This document shows, in pieces, positions 38,404 through 47,324 of a DNA stretch of 55,312 nt. Each line of letters begins with the position of its first letter. Positions within the stretch are counted from its first letter, which is position 1. The stretch spans positions 1-55,312 of the forward strand of contig PKDJ01000091.1 of NCBI GenBank assembly GCA_002862545.1, given 5' to 3'. This DNA comes from Pseudomonadota bacterium (lineage in GTDB: Bacteria; Myxococcota_A; UBA796; GCA-2862545). A program made the translations under genes and the position numbers. The notes beneath the pieces were generated by a model. It worked only from the letters and a program-made list of their open reading frames with translations. It was not told the origin of the DNA and made no database searches.

Positions 38404-39549
38404 CTACTTGGCCGAGACCTCGAGCGCGAGGGGCTCGAGCGCGAAGAACGCGGGCAGCGCGCCCCGCTGGCCCTGCGTGCGGCTCTGCAGCCAGGCGATC
38501 TTCTCGTCGCGCGTGCGCTCAGGAGCGCCCGGGAGGTCGACGAGGTGGTCGGCGAGGCGACCGTAGTTGCCGCTCATCAGGCACCACCACACCGTCTGGT
38601 TGTTGCCCAGGCCATCGAAGACGATCGCGTCCTGAGCGCCGAACTCGTCCAGGCGGTCCTCGAACCAACCGGGCATCTCGGTCCAGTGGAGGCTCGGCAC
38701 GATGTGGTGGACGATGTGGTAGCCGTCGTTGAAGCACCGCTCGTTGTACCGGGCGTTCACGAGGCAGGTGCTGTTCCGGAAGGCATTGTCGGGGGCCGTC
38801 ACGTCGACGAAGGAGTGCTGCGCCCAGTTGCCGCACATCATGAACCAGCGGATCAGCAGGAACGGCAGGACGAAGACCCACAGCGCCGCCACCGGGTCGA
38901 GGGCGAGCCCGATCAGCGCGAGGCTGTAGAAGGCGAAGTCGGCGAGGAGGATCTGGCGCCGCATCTTGTCGCGCTTTCGGTTGGTCAGGTACCGCACGAC
39001 GTGCGGCAGCCCGACGAAGAAGAATCGGGCCCAGTAGTGCAGGAAGTGCAGGAAGCTGTCGCGACGGTAGGCAATGGTCGCGGACTCGTCGCCCTCGCAG
39101 TTGTTCTCGGGATGGTGCATGCCCATGTGGTGAACGAAGAAGCTTCCAGGTGTGTGGCCGAAGAAGGGCCCCATGCACCAGGTGATCACGCTCTCCAGCA
39201 TGGTGTGCCGTCGCTTGAACAGCGGCCGGTGGCAGGTGGCATGGAGCATCAGGGTGAACGGCCCGAGGAAGAACAGCACCAGACCGAGGTGGACGAAGCC
39301 GAGCCACCACGGGACGGGAAGCAGGAACATCACCAGGGCCGACGGCCACACGAGCAGCGCCATGCGTGAGGCGCGGCGCACGAAGTAGATGTCGCGCTCG
39401 TCGCGGAGGCGGGCCGCGAACCAGCGCTCCAGTGGACCTCGCGGAGCGGGGCCTGCGTCGCGGGGATCGTCGAGAGTCAGGGTGTGGATGGGACCCTCCG
39501 GCGTGGAACGTGTTCCATCTGGACGGTCTTTGTAGCGTCTTAGGCCCAC
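38404..39549 (-). CDS. Membrane fatty acid desaturase
   Basis: A 381-residue integral membrane di-iron enzyme that introduces double bonds into acyl chains. The three histidine boxes are visible: HATCHRP, HHMGMHH and HHIVPSLHW, with four to six hydrophobic helices around them. The ORF begins at GTG 39549; the first in-frame ATG (39363) would remove conserved cytosolic residues before the first helix (FAARLRDERDIYFVRR), so I keep the longer form, although no good ribosome binding site is seen. It converges on the Lnb-like gene in the same operon direction. A small palindrome (39504-39517) lies within its first codons or leader. Confidence 0.88.
   Translation of the reverse strand: MGLRRYKDRPDGTRSTPEGPIHTLTLDDPRDAGPAPRGPLERWFAARLRDERDIYFVRRASRMALLVWPSALVMFLLPVPWWLGFVHLGLVLFFLGPFTLMLHATCHRPLFKRRHTMLESVITWCMGPFFGHTPGSFFVHHMGMHHPENNCEGDESATIAYRRDSFLHFLHYWARFFFVGLPHVVRYLTNRKRDKMRRQILLADFAFYSLALIGLALDPVAALWVFVLPFLLIRWFMMCGNWAQHSFVDVTAPDNAFRNSTCLVNARYNERCFNDGYHIVHHIVPSLHWTEMPGWFEDRLDEFGAQDAIVFDGLGNNQTVWWCLMSGNYGRLADHLVDLPGAPERTRDEKIAWLQSRTQGQRGALPAFFALEPLALEVSAK
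39504..39517. promoter_or_regulatory. TGGAAC-GT-GTTCCA inverted repeat at the 5' end of the desaturase gene
   Basis: Perfect 6-bp arms (TGGAAC and GTTCCA) around GT. It lies near the start of the desaturase gene (within codons 11-16 of the longer form). It resembles the inverted order of the parS half-sites and the GAAC/GTTC arms of regulators of fatty acid genes, but no regulator is adjacent. Function inferred from position only. Confidence 0.35.
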
Positions 39550-39585
39550 TCTTGCGTGCGTGTTTGCGCGGGCAGTCCGACAGGC

Positions 39586-39624
39586 CCGGTGAATCCACCG
39601 GTCTCACTCCCAGTGATGAGACCG
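39586..39624 (+). promoter_or_regulatory. Two overlapping stem-loops in the alr leader region
   Basis: CCGGTG-AATC-CACCGG (39586-39601) and CGGTCTCA...TGAGACCG (39599-39624, with an alternative inner stem CACT/AGTG) share the bases CGG at 39599-39601, so they cannot both form completely. They lie between the divergent desaturase and alanine racemase genes, about 95 bases before the alr start. Overlapping hairpins can act as an attenuator or as adjacent operators; nothing more is known here. Confidence 0.4.
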
Positions 39625-39718
39625 CAGGTCCGCCGTGAGAGCCCTGACGTGGGGCCTCGACGGGTCTCGAGGGGTTCCAGGGAGAGCCGTCCACCAGCAG
39701 CACACGCTATGGAGCGGC

Positions 39719-40891
39719 GTGCCCACTCCACTCCACGAGCCCACCCTCGCCGAGGACGGCGTCCTTCGGCCGACCCACCTGCTGGTCGACCGTGGTCGCC
39801 TGGCCGACAACCTGCGTGCGATCGCTCGGCACGTGGCGCCGGCGAAGGTGATGCCGGTGCTCAAGGCCAATGCCTACGGACATGGACTGGTGCCCGTGGC
39901 CCAGCTGTACGAGGAGATCGGCGCGCCGTATCTGGCCGTGGCCTACCTCGAGGAGGGCATGCGGCTCCGGCGAGCTGGCATCCGCACTCCGATCCTGGTG
40001 CTCGGGGGCATCCTCGGCAGTCAGCTGCCTCTGTTCATCGAGCACGACCTCACGATCACCGCCTCCAGCGTCGACAAGCTGGAGGCGATCGAGGAGATCG
40101 CGCGAGAGGCAGGGCGACGCGCGCGGGTCCACCTGAAGATCGACACGGGCATGGAGCGCATCGGGGTTCACTGGTACAGCGCCGACGCCTTGCTGGAGCG
40201 TGCGCTGCGGTGCACGCACACCCACGTCGAGGGGATCTTCAGCCACTTCGCCAACAGCGACGCACCCGATCTGACCCACGCCCGCCTTCAGCTGGAGCGC
40301 TTCGAGGAGGTGCTGGAGACGTGGGCACGTCGGGGGCCGCCGGTGCTCCGGCACATCGCGAACTCCGGTGCCGTCGAGGCGCTGCCCGAGTCGTGGCTCG
40401 ATCTGGTGCGACCAGGCATCCTCGCCTACGGTGTGCATCCCTCGCGGGACGTGCCGCGGCAGGTACCGGTGCGTCCGGCGCTCACCTGGGTGAGCCGGGT
40501 GGTCTACTTCAAGGTCGTGAAGCCAGGAAATCCAGTGAGCTACGGCTCGACCTGGGCTCCGGAGGAGCTCACGAGGCTGGTCACGGTGCCGGTCGGCTAC
40601 GGCGACGGGTACGCGCGGCGGATGTCGGGCCGGGCCGAGGTCGTGCTCCACGGACGGCGTTATCCGGTGGTCGGTCGCATCTGCATGGACCAGGTGATGG
40701 TCGACATCGGCTGGGACTCCGCCTACAACGCGGACGAGGTGGTGCTCTTGGGTGAGCGCGACGGCTCCGCGGTGACGGCCGAGGAGCTCGCGGAGTGGGC
40801 GGGGACCATCCCCTACGAGATTCTCACTGGAATCAACACCCGCGTACCGCGGGTCTACGTCGGCGAAGTGGGCCCTGAGCGGCTACCCTGA
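39719..40891 (+). CDS. alr: Alanine racemase
   Basis: Alr converts L- to D-alanine with pyridoxal phosphate for peptidoglycan synthesis. The 390-residue product from GTG 39719 (GGAG upstream) carries the PLP lysine in VLKANAYGHG (Lys49), the IDTGMERIG helix, the HFANSD segment, PVSYGSTWAPE with the catalytic tyrosine, and VGYGDGYAR; RICMDQVMVD is also conserved. The ORF track start at 39635 would add 28 non-conserved residues. It follows the two overlapping leader hairpins. A signal peptide is absent, so it is the cytosolic enzyme. The lipoprotein gene starts 22 bases downstream. Confidence 0.95.
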   Translation: MPTPLHEPTLAEDGVLRPTHLLVDRGRLADNLRAIARHVAPAKVMPVLKANAYGHGLVPVAQLYEEIGAPYLAVAYLEEGMRLRRAGIRTPILVLGGILGSQLPLFIEHDLTITASSVDKLEAIEEIAREAGRRARVHLKIDTGMERIGVHWYSADALLERALRCTHTHVEGIFSHFANSDAPDLTHARLQLERFEEVLETWARRGPPVLRHIANSGAVEALPESWLDLVRPGILAYGVHPSRDVPRQVPVRPALTWVSRVVYFKVVKPGNPVSYGSTWAPEELTRLVTVPVGYGDGYARRMSGRAEVVLHGRRYPVVGRICMDQVMVDIGWDSAYNADEVVLLGERDGSAVTAEELAEWAGTIPYEILTGINTRVPRVYVGEVGPERLP

Positions 40892-40913
40892 CCCGCATCG
40901 AGATGGAGGAAAC

Positions 40914-41885
40914 ATGACGCGCATCCTGGCGCTGAGTCTGCTGGTTGCCTGTGGGGGCGACAAAGACGGCGATTCGGCTGACGAATCCTGCCCCAACAAC
41001 ATCCTGGCTGCCTGGCCCGACGATGGTGACGCGGCAGCCTACGCCCGCACGCGCGTCGACTACCACCTGGCTGTGCCCGACGCGGGGATGAGCCTGGCTG
41101 TGACCGACAGCAGCGGAGCGGAGGTCGCGGGCACCTGGACGCCCGAGGGCACCTACTACTGGTGGCAGGCCGACGGAGCCCTGACCGCGGGAGAGACCTA
41201 CACCGCCACCCTCGACTGGCAGTGTGGTCAGGACGTTCGCACCTTCACCGTCCGCAGCGACCTTGGTGCGGAGACCGACGCCGCTGCCCTGGCCGGCCGC
41301 ACCTGGGCCCTCGACCTCCGGACTGCTCGCGGCGTTCATCCGCTCGGCATCGACGAGGTCCTGCAGGAGCTCATCCAGTTCGACCTGCTCGTGGGTGTGT
41401 CTGCCAGTGACGGCGTCACGCTGGAGTGGATGGCGGCCGTGGCCGACGAGTCCGGTGCGCAGGATGCCTGTACGCCGAGCATCGACATCCCGGCCTCCGA
41501 CCTCGCCGGCAATCCCGACGTGGCGGTCACCTCGGATCTGCTCCCGATCGAGGTGAGCGGCTCGACCCTCGAGATCGCGGGCATGCTGCTCACCGGCACG
41601 TTCACGGCCGACGGCAGCACGATGGAGGGTGTGACCATCGGCGGCAACGTCGACACCCGCCCGCTGGCCGGTGTGCTCACCGAGGAAGACGACGGCGATC
41701 CGAACGCGGTCTGTGAGCTGTTCGGCAACAACTTCAACATCCGGTGCACTGACTGTCCGGATGGCTCGGGTACGTACTGCATCGACCTGGTGCTCGACAC
41801 CATCAGCGCGCCCGAGACCGGTGCCGCCCTGGCGGTGATCAGCGACGAGGACGTGGCTGGCAACGCGGACTGCGCCACCGAGTAG
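40914..41885 (+). CDS. Lipoprotein of unknown function
   Basis: A 323-residue lipoprotein (ILALSLLVACGGDKDGDS, cysteine 13) with GGAGGA before the ATG. It is acidic and beta-rich, with several cysteine pairs at the C-terminus (CELFGNNFNIRCTDCPDGSGTYC, partially) that may form disulfides. Segments such as YHLAVPDAGMSLAVTDSSGAEV look like an immunoglobulin-like fold. No family is recognised. It follows alr by 22 bases and may be read with it. Surface or periplasmic location is inferred. Confidence 0.7.
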   Translation: MTRILALSLLVACGGDKDGDSADESCPNNILAAWPDDGDAAAYARTRVDYHLAVPDAGMSLAVTDSSGAEVAGTWTPEGTYYWWQADGALTAGETYTATLDWQCGQDVRTFTVRSDLGAETDAAALAGRTWALDLRTARGVHPLGIDEVLQELIQFDLLVGVSASDGVTLEWMAAVADESGAQDACTPSIDIPASDLAGNPDVAVTSDLLPIEVSGSTLEIAGMLLTGTFTADGSTMEGVTIGGNVDTRPLAGVLTEEDDGDPNAVCELFGNNFNIRCTDCPDGSGTYCIDLVLDTISAPETGAALAVISDEDVAGNADCATE

Positions 41886-41949
41886 GCTCGCCCCGTGCGG
41901 CGTGGGCTCGCGGATGGGCTCACGTCGACGGGATGCGCTAGCTGGGTGC

Positions 41950-42372
41950 ATGCGGACCTTCGGCCGCCCGACACCGGGCCTCAGCTACCGGGATCGTCCC
42001 GGCGCCTACGGGATCTGCCTCGCGGCGGGTCGCGTGGCCGTCTGCCAGACCCCCACCGATCTGTGGCTGCCCGGTGGCGGCATCGATCCGGGAGAGTCGC
42101 CGGAGCAGGCCCTGGAGCGGGAGCTCCGCGAGGAGCTGGGTCGCACCGGTGTGCGCCTGTCGTGGCTCGGACAGGCCGCACAGTACGTCGACCACCCCGA
42201 GGACGGCCCCATCCGCTGTGTCGGCTGGTTCTGGCGTCTGTCGCTCGGGCCGGTCGTCTGTGCGCCCGTCGAGGACGATCACACGCTGAGGTTCTTTGCC
42301 CCCGAGGTGGCCGTCCGGCGACTGACCCGGCCCTACCAGCGCTTCATGGTCCGACGCGCCCTTCGGGCTTGA
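41950..42372 (+). CDS. NUDIX hydrolase
   Basis: The ATG at 41950 opens a 140-residue protein; the ORF track start at 41902 lies upstream without a ribosome binding site. The NUDIX box GGGIDPGESPEQALERELREELG fits Gx5Ex7REUxEExGU (quoted in part: PGESPEQALERELREELG). These enzymes hydrolyse nucleoside diphosphates linked to another moiety; the substrate is unknown. The size is typical. It lies 64 bases after the lipoprotein gene and 34 bases before the methyltransferase gene, possibly in one operon. Confidence 0.9.
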   Translation: MRTFGRPTPGLSYRDRPGAYGICLAAGRVAVCQTPTDLWLPGGGIDPGESPEQALERELREELGRTGVRLSWLGQAAQYVDHPEDGPIRCVGWFWRLSLGPVVCAPVEDDHTLRFFAPEVAVRRLTRPYQRFMVRRALRA

Positions 42373-42406
42373 GCGGGGTACCCTCCTGCCGATCCGCGGA
42401 GTACCG

Positions 42407-43951
42407 ATGGATGCCGAGCAGGCCTACGACGCCGTTCCCTACAGCAGCAAGCCCTTCGCCGAGTCCCACCCGGATCGGCTGTACCTGATCGGGCGCTTGC
42501 TCGGCCTCGAGCCGCCACCGGTCCAGACGGCGCGGGTCTTGGAGCTGGGCTGTGCCTCGGGCGGCAACCTGCTCCCCATCGCGCTCCGCCTGCCCGACAC
42601 GCAGTGCGTGGGGATCGACATCTCGGGGGTCCAGGTCCGGCAGGGACAGTCCTTGATCGACAGCCTCGGCGTGACCAACTGCACGCTGCTGCACGCCGAT
42701 CTGGCCGACACCGAGGCACTCGGCGACCTCGGGACGTTCGACTACGTCATCGCCCACGGCCTGTGGTCCTGGGTACCGTCCGAGGTTCAAGACGCGATCT
42801 TGGAGCGCCTCCGTCGCTCGCTGGCGCCGCATGGTCTGGCCTATGTCTCCTACAACACCTACCCGGGCTGGTTCCGGCGGGGCATGGTGCGCGAGATGTG
42901 TCGCTGGCACGTCCGCGACCTCGAAGATGACGCCGAGCGGGTGGAGCAAGCGCGCACCCTCGTCGCCTTCCTGCTGTCGGCCCTGGAGGACGACACCGGG
43001 AACCACGCAGAGGCGATTCGAGAGGAGGCGAAGCTCCTCCAGCAGACCGACGCGACCTACCTGACTCACGGCCTGCTCGCGCCGATCAACGAGCCGTGCT
43101 GGTTTCACGAGATGGCGGCGCGCGTGCGCTCGGCCAACCTGACGATCGTCGGAGACGCCTCGCTGCCTGTGCTCCAGCACGAGGACCTGTCGCGGGAAGC
43201 GCGGCTCGCGCTCGCGAAGATTCCGGCGGGCTCGGACCGTCACGAGCAGCTCTCCGATCTACTCGGGAACCGCACCTTCCGGCGCTCGATCATCATGCAT
43301 GCAGGTGCGGAGCCCCAGCGTCCGCTGCGCTGGTCACCCGTCGCCGACATGCACGTCTCCACCCTCTCCCGTGAGGTGCCGGATGCGGCCGTGCCCACGT
43401 TTCTGCTGCATGGCGGCGGCTCCTTCAGCATCCAGCACCCGCTGATCAGCGCAGCGATGCGTCACCTGGCGAGCACGCGGCCTCGCTCGGTACCCTTCGG
43501 GGAGCTGCTGGCGCGCGCTGCCAGCATGGCGGGAGAGACCCCGGGCCCAGAGAATGCTGCCTTCCTCGCCCAGTCCCTGCTGACCATGATGAGCCGCAAC
43601 GCCGTGGCCATCGTCCCTCGGGATCTTGGCATCGCCTCGCCGGCCGGTGAGCGTCCCGTGGCCTGTCCGCTGATCCGGGAGCGCGCGCGGCGAGGACTCA
43701 ATGTGCCCAGCCTGCGGCACAAGAACTACACGCTCCGGTCCATGGATCGGCACCTGGTGCAGCTGTTGGACGGAACGGCCGACCTCGAGACCCTGCTGGA
43801 GCGCCTGGAGTCGCTGAGGGTCGAGGGAATGCTCACGGTCGAGGGGGCGACCGGTGAGCTGGATGATCCGGCAGCCTTCCGGCAGGCCTGCCTCGAGGGC
43901 CTGCCCGAGTGGCTCGACGGCATGGCCCGCGCGGGGTTCCTCGTCGGCTGA
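42407..43951 (+). CDS. Class I SAM-dependent methyltransferase with C-terminal regulatory domain
   Basis: A 514-residue protein starting MDAEQAYDAVPYSSKPFAESH. It has a class I methyltransferase fold: VLELGCASGGNLLPIAL (SAM motif I), CVGIDISGVQVRQGQ, HADLADTEALG and DYVIAHGLWSWVPSE. From about residue 210 it continues into the methyltransferase regulatory domain (family PF10119, MethyTransf_Reg) with PCWFHEMAARVRSANLTIVG and a final winged-helix-like part (HLVQLLDGTADLETLLERLE, in part). Such proteins are common in proteobacteria and are of unknown substrate. It converges on the kinase gene with a 10-base gap. Confidence 0.9.
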   Translation: MDAEQAYDAVPYSSKPFAESHPDRLYLIGRLLGLEPPPVQTARVLELGCASGGNLLPIALRLPDTQCVGIDISGVQVRQGQSLIDSLGVTNCTLLHADLADTEALGDLGTFDYVIAHGLWSWVPSEVQDAILERLRRSLAPHGLAYVSYNTYPGWFRRGMVREMCRWHVRDLEDDAERVEQARTLVAFLLSALEDDTGNHAEAIREEAKLLQQTDATYLTHGLLAPINEPCWFHEMAARVRSANLTIVGDASLPVLQHEDLSREARLALAKIPAGSDRHEQLSDLLGNRTFRRSIIMHAGAEPQRPLRWSPVADMHVSTLSREVPDAAVPTFLLHGGGSFSIQHPLISAAMRHLASTRPRSVPFGELLARAASMAGETPGPENAAFLAQSLLTMMSRNAVAIVPRDLGIASPAGERPVACPLIRERARRGLNVPSLRHKNYTLRSMDRHLVQLLDGTADLETLLERLESLRVEGMLTVEGATGELDDPAAFRQACLEGLPEWLDGMARAGFLVG

Positions 43952-43961
43952 GGCGCCGAGG

Positions 43962-45266
43962 TCAGCCGAAGACGACCCAGAGTACGACGAGCAGGAGGCT
44001 CACGCCCGATGCCGTCAGGACCAGGCCGCCCAGGGCACACCCCGACGAGAGCATGAGGGTGGACATCGCCGGCGCGAGGCGGCTGTCGGACTCCTGTACG
44101 GGAGGCAGTGGGCTCGGAGCGGGGGGAACGGTCGGGGGCTCGGCCTGTGGTGGCTCGACGGAGCCCTGCTCGAGGTGAGCCGCGAGGCTCAGTGGGCTGC
44201 GGGCGACGACGCCGAGGTCGAGGGTCGACTTCGCAGTGCGCAGCACCGTGGGCTCATCGTCGCCGGCGACGGTGATCGGCGTGGGCTCGAGCGGGTCCTC
44301 CACCACGGTGCGACCCGTGAGCGCGCCGCTCACCACCGTGGGCTCGCTGACCGGCCACTGGCGAGCCCAGGAGCGCAGAGAGGGACCCTCCAGCGCGTCG
44401 AGGAGTTCGTCGCAGCGCTCGGCAAACTCGGAGGCGGTTGGTCGGTCGTCGGGCTGGTGGGCCAGGCAGCGGCGGCAAAGTGCTACGAGCGTCGCCGGCT
44501 GGCCCTCGAGCAGAGCGATCCGGGCCTCTTGCCACGCGGCCCAGGTGTCAGCCGACAGGGCGAGCTGCGTGAGTCGGCGGACGTCAGCTTGGTCGAGGTA
44601 GCGCTGCTGCGCGAGGCCCTCGAAGAGCAGGCAGCCGAGACCGAAGACGTCGGCGGCGTGGGTGGCTTCGGGTTCGAAGAACCGCTCGGGGGCCATGTAC
44701 CGCACGCTGCCCACCACCAGGTCGCTGGCGGTGTCCGCCTCACGCTCGTCGCTCACGAAGTGGGCGATGCCGAAGTCGAGCAGCCGCACGTCACCGTGGC
44801 GTCCGATGCGGACGTTGCTGGGCTTGAGATCGCGATGGACGATGCGCAGCGGCCGCCCGTCCGGGCCCTCGGCCTCCCAGGCCGCGCTCAGGCCAGCGGC
44901 GACCTGCGACAGCACGTCGACCAGCGCCCTCGTGGAGAGCGGCGGGCTCGCGGCGAGACAGGTGTCCAGATCGGCGCCGTCGACGTGCTCGGTGACGAGG
45001 GCAAGCTGCCCGTCGAGGTGCGCGATGTCGAAGACCTTGAGGATGCTGGGGTGGTTGAGCTGGGCCAGCAGGCGTCCCTCGTCGCGCAGCCTGCGCACCG
45101 CATCCGAGCCAGCTTGGAGCTCCGCCCGCAGCACCTTCACGGCGACGGTGTTGTCGAGCCCGCCGCCCGAGCGCATCGTCGCGCGGTACACCTCACCGAA
45201 GCCACCTTGACCCAGGCACTTGGCGAAGCTGAAGGTACGTCGTGGGGAGGGCTCCAGCATGGACAC
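43962..45266 (-). CDS. Hanks-type Ser/Thr protein kinase with C-terminal membrane helix
   Basis: A 434-residue kinase. The glycine loop is LGQGGFGEVYRA, the lysine is in VAVKVLRAEL (Lys44), the catalytic loop is HRDLKPSN (144-151), followed by LLDFGIAHF and VRYMAPERF. After the kinase domain (about 15-290) there is a Pro-rich linker and one C-terminal transmembrane helix (SSGCALGGLVLTASGVSLLLVVLWVVF), so the catalytic domain is cytosolic and tail-anchored. The start is GTG 45266 or ATG 45260. It begins 2 bases after the stop of the CNNM/CorC gene, so it is the second gene of that operon; possible regulation of the transporter by phosphorylation is inference. Confidence 0.96.
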   Translation of the reverse strand: MSMLEPSPRRTFSFAKCLGQGGFGEVYRATMRSGGGLDNTVAVKVLRAELQAGSDAVRRLRDEGRLLAQLNHPSILKVFDIAHLDGQLALVTEHVDGADLDTCLAASPPLSTRALVDVLSQVAAGLSAAWEAEGPDGRPLRIVHRDLKPSNVRIGRHGDVRLLDFGIAHFVSDEREADTASDLVVGSVRYMAPERFFEPEATHAADVFGLGCLLFEGLAQQRYLDQADVRRLTQLALSADTWAAWQEARIALLEGQPATLVALCRRCLAHQPDDRPTASEFAERCDELLDALEGPSLRSWARQWPVSEPTVVSGALTGRTVVEDPLEPTPITVAGDDEPTVLRTAKSTLDLGVVARSPLSLAAHLEQGSVEPPQAEPPTVPPAPSPLPPVQESDSRLAPAMSTLMLSSGCALGGLVLTASGVSLLLVVLWVVFG

Positions 45267-45268
45267 AG

Positions 45269-46342
45269 CTAACCGTGTCGCGGGGAGGGCTCCGACTCCT
45301 GGGCCTCGGCGCCGCCACTGGGGCCGTGCGAGTAGCGACGTCGGGCAGACTCGCGGAGGTCGACATCCCGATCGGTCTCGTCGACGATCTCGCCCGTCAG
45401 GATCTCGAGGACGTCCTCCAAGGTGACCACCCCCTGCACCGCTCCGTACTCGTCGCGCACAATCGCGAGCAGGCGCCGGCGCCGCTGAAAGAGCGGGAGC
45501 AGGTCGTCGGCGGCGATGTCGGGGCTGACGTATTGGGGCGGCTGAAGGTGCGGCCAGTCGGCGTCGAGGACCGCGTCGGGCTCGGTGAGCAGGCCGAGGA
45601 GCAGGTCGCGCTGGAGGACCACACCTCTCACGTCGTCGAGGGTCTCTCCGACGACGACCATCCGGCTGTGCTGGCTGTCGCGGATGCGCTCTGCCAGCTC
45701 ACGCAGCGGGGAGCCCGCCCGCAGCCAGGTCATCCGCGTTCGGGGCGTGAGGATGTCGCGGGCAGACAGGTCGTCGAGGAGGAACACGCGCTGGATGATG
45801 GCGGACTCGTCGGGGTCGATGGAGCCCTCCTCGCTCCCCGCACGCACGAGGAAGCGGATCTGATCCTCGTTGGTCACCGGCCCGGTCTCGTGGCCGCCGA
45901 AGGTACTGGTGATGCGCTCGAGGAGCCACAGGAGTGGCGTGATGGACCACACCAGCGCGGCGAGGGGACGTGCCAGCCAGAGCGCCAGCGTCTCGGCATA
46001 CCGACTGCCGATGGTCTTCGGGATGATCTCGGCGAACACGATGATCGCCAGTGTGAGCAGAGCCGAGAACACGCCGAGCCAGGGCGAGTCGAGCACCACC
46101 GCGGCGGCCGAGCCGACCGCCATCGAGCCGATGATGTTGGCGACGTTGTTGAGCACCACGATGGCCGCGATGGGCCGCGCGGGGGCCTCCTTCATGGCGA
46201 GGAGGGTTCTTGCGGAGGTGCCTCCCTCCTCGGCGAGCTGGCGCACCCGAAGCTCGGGCACGGACAGCAGTGCCGCCTCGCTGCCCGAGCACACGCCCGA
46301 GGAGACGACCACCAGCGCAGCGAGGGTGAACAGCTCCAACAC
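45269..46342 (-). CDS. CNNM/CorC-family membrane protein (DUF21, tandem CBS)
   Basis: A 357-residue protein starting at a GTG. The N-terminal DUF21 domain has about four membrane segments with conserved EAALLSVPELRVRQL, ARPIAAIVVLNNVANIIGS and IVFAEIIPKTIGSRY. It is followed by two CBS domains (DILTPRTRMTWLRAG, MVVVGETLDDVRGVV and AIVRDEYGAVQGVVTLEDVLEIL), which bind adenine nucleotides and act as regulators. CNNM/CorC proteins are magnesium (or cobalt) transporters or exporters. The usual C-terminal CorC/HlyC domain is missing. It is followed without a gap by the Ser/Thr kinase gene. Confidence 0.93.
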   Translation of the reverse strand: MLELFTLAALVVVSSGVCSGSEAALLSVPELRVRQLAEEGGTSARTLLAMKEAPARPIAAIVVLNNVANIIGSMAVGSAAAVVLDSPWLGVFSALLTLAIIVFAEIIPKTIGSRYAETLALWLARPLAALVWSITPLLWLLERITSTFGGHETGPVTNEDQIRFLVRAGSEEGSIDPDESAIIQRVFLLDDLSARDILTPRTRMTWLRAGSPLRELAERIRDSQHSRMVVVGETLDDVRGVVLQRDLLLGLLTEPDAVLDADWPHLQPPQYVSPDIAADDLLPLFQRRRRLLAIVRDEYGAVQGVVTLEDVLEILTGEIVDETDRDVDLRESARRRYSHGPSGGAEAQESEPSPRHG

Positions 46343-46451
46343 GGCGGAGGTCTATCGCCTCGACACCCTGCGCCCCAGGCAGCCGTGCGACGGCGCCTCG
46401 GGCGGAGGGCTCGGTCGCAGTGGTGCACGGGTCCGCGACTCGGTTGCGGTG

Positions 46452-47153
46452 TCACGCCGAGGTGCGCTTCCCGCAGGCCAGGTTCGCGGGGACGGCGATG
46501 TGCATCATGGCCGGGTCCGAGAGGTTCAGGGCGTCCATGATCGCGACGAAGTCCGCCACGGTGCGCCCGCCGCCCAGGCGAGGGTTGAAGGCCTTCTCCT
46601 CTCCGACGGTGCTCATCGTGCGCCCCTTGTAGTCGTGCGCGGGGAAGATCCGTGTCGACTCGGGCAGGGTGAAGATCTGCTCGTGCACGCTGGCGTAGAG
46701 GGTGGCGGCGTCCCCCTGCTGGAAGTCGGTGCGCCCGCAGCCCCGCACGAACAACGCGTCGCCGGTGAAGGCCATCCCCCCGCTGTGGCTCACGTAGGTC
46801 AGGCAGGTGCTGGTGTGGCCGGGCGTGGCACGCACCTCGAGGGTGTGGCTGCCAAAGGAGACCGTGTCGCCATGCTGTGCCTGGACGTCGGCGCACTCGG
46901 CACCAGCCGTCGCCGCAAGGACCGTCTTGGCACCGGTGTGGTCGCGCAGCACGCCGCCGCCCGTCACGTGGTCGGCGTGGACGTGGGTCTCGAGGATGTG
47001 GGTCAGCGTCAGGCCCCACTCCGACAGCAGCTGCAGGTCGCGCTCGGCCAGCTCGTCCACCGGATCGATGATCACGGCCTCGCGGGACCTCTCGTCGGCG
47101 AGGACGTAGGTGTAGGTGCAGGACTTGCGATCGAAGAGCTGGCGAAAGAACAT
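46452..47153 (-). CDS. Persulfide dioxygenase-like (ETHE1-type) MBL-fold enzyme
   Basis: The ATG at 47153 opens a 233-residue protein (MFFRQLFDRKSCTYTYVLAD); the ORF track's longer start is not supported. Its metal motif is THVHADHVTGGG (His57, His59, Asp61, His62), then TPGHTSTCLTY (His113) and FTGDALFVRGCGRTDFQQGD (Asp132), with HDYKGRTMSTVGEEKAFNPR near the end. The RGCGRTDFQQGD segment and overall length are typical of ETHE1, which oxidises glutathione persulfide to sulfite. It is upstream-isolated by about 170 bases. A membrane rhodanese lies elsewhere in the window (2097). Confidence 0.92.
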   Translation of the reverse strand: MFFRQLFDRKSCTYTYVLADERSREAVIIDPVDELAERDLQLLSEWGLTLTHILETHVHADHVTGGGVLRDHTGAKTVLAATAGAECADVQAQHGDTVSFGSHTLEVRATPGHTSTCLTYVSHSGGMAFTGDALFVRGCGRTDFQQGDAATLYASVHEQIFTLPESTRIFPAHDYKGRTMSTVGEEKAFNPRLGGGRTVADFVAIMDALNLSDPAMMHIAVPANLACGKRTSA

Positions 47154-47324
47154 CGAGGACCTCGCGGCGTCGGAGCAGCGACAGTCGAGGAGCCGCCTGG
47201 TGCAAGGGGCCGCTGCGTGTCGCCGCCGCTGTCGTATCGTGTCGCGTGGGTCTGCACCGTCGTGACATGACGACACGAACAGGGGGCCAGCGCCTGTCGT
47301 CCCATGGGCTGCAGGAGGCAGGAG

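Noticed and set aside
39504-39517. TGGAACGTGTTCCA as parS or LexA box
   Set aside because: Arms are in the reverse order of parS and the spacer is two instead of four bases for a LexA box.
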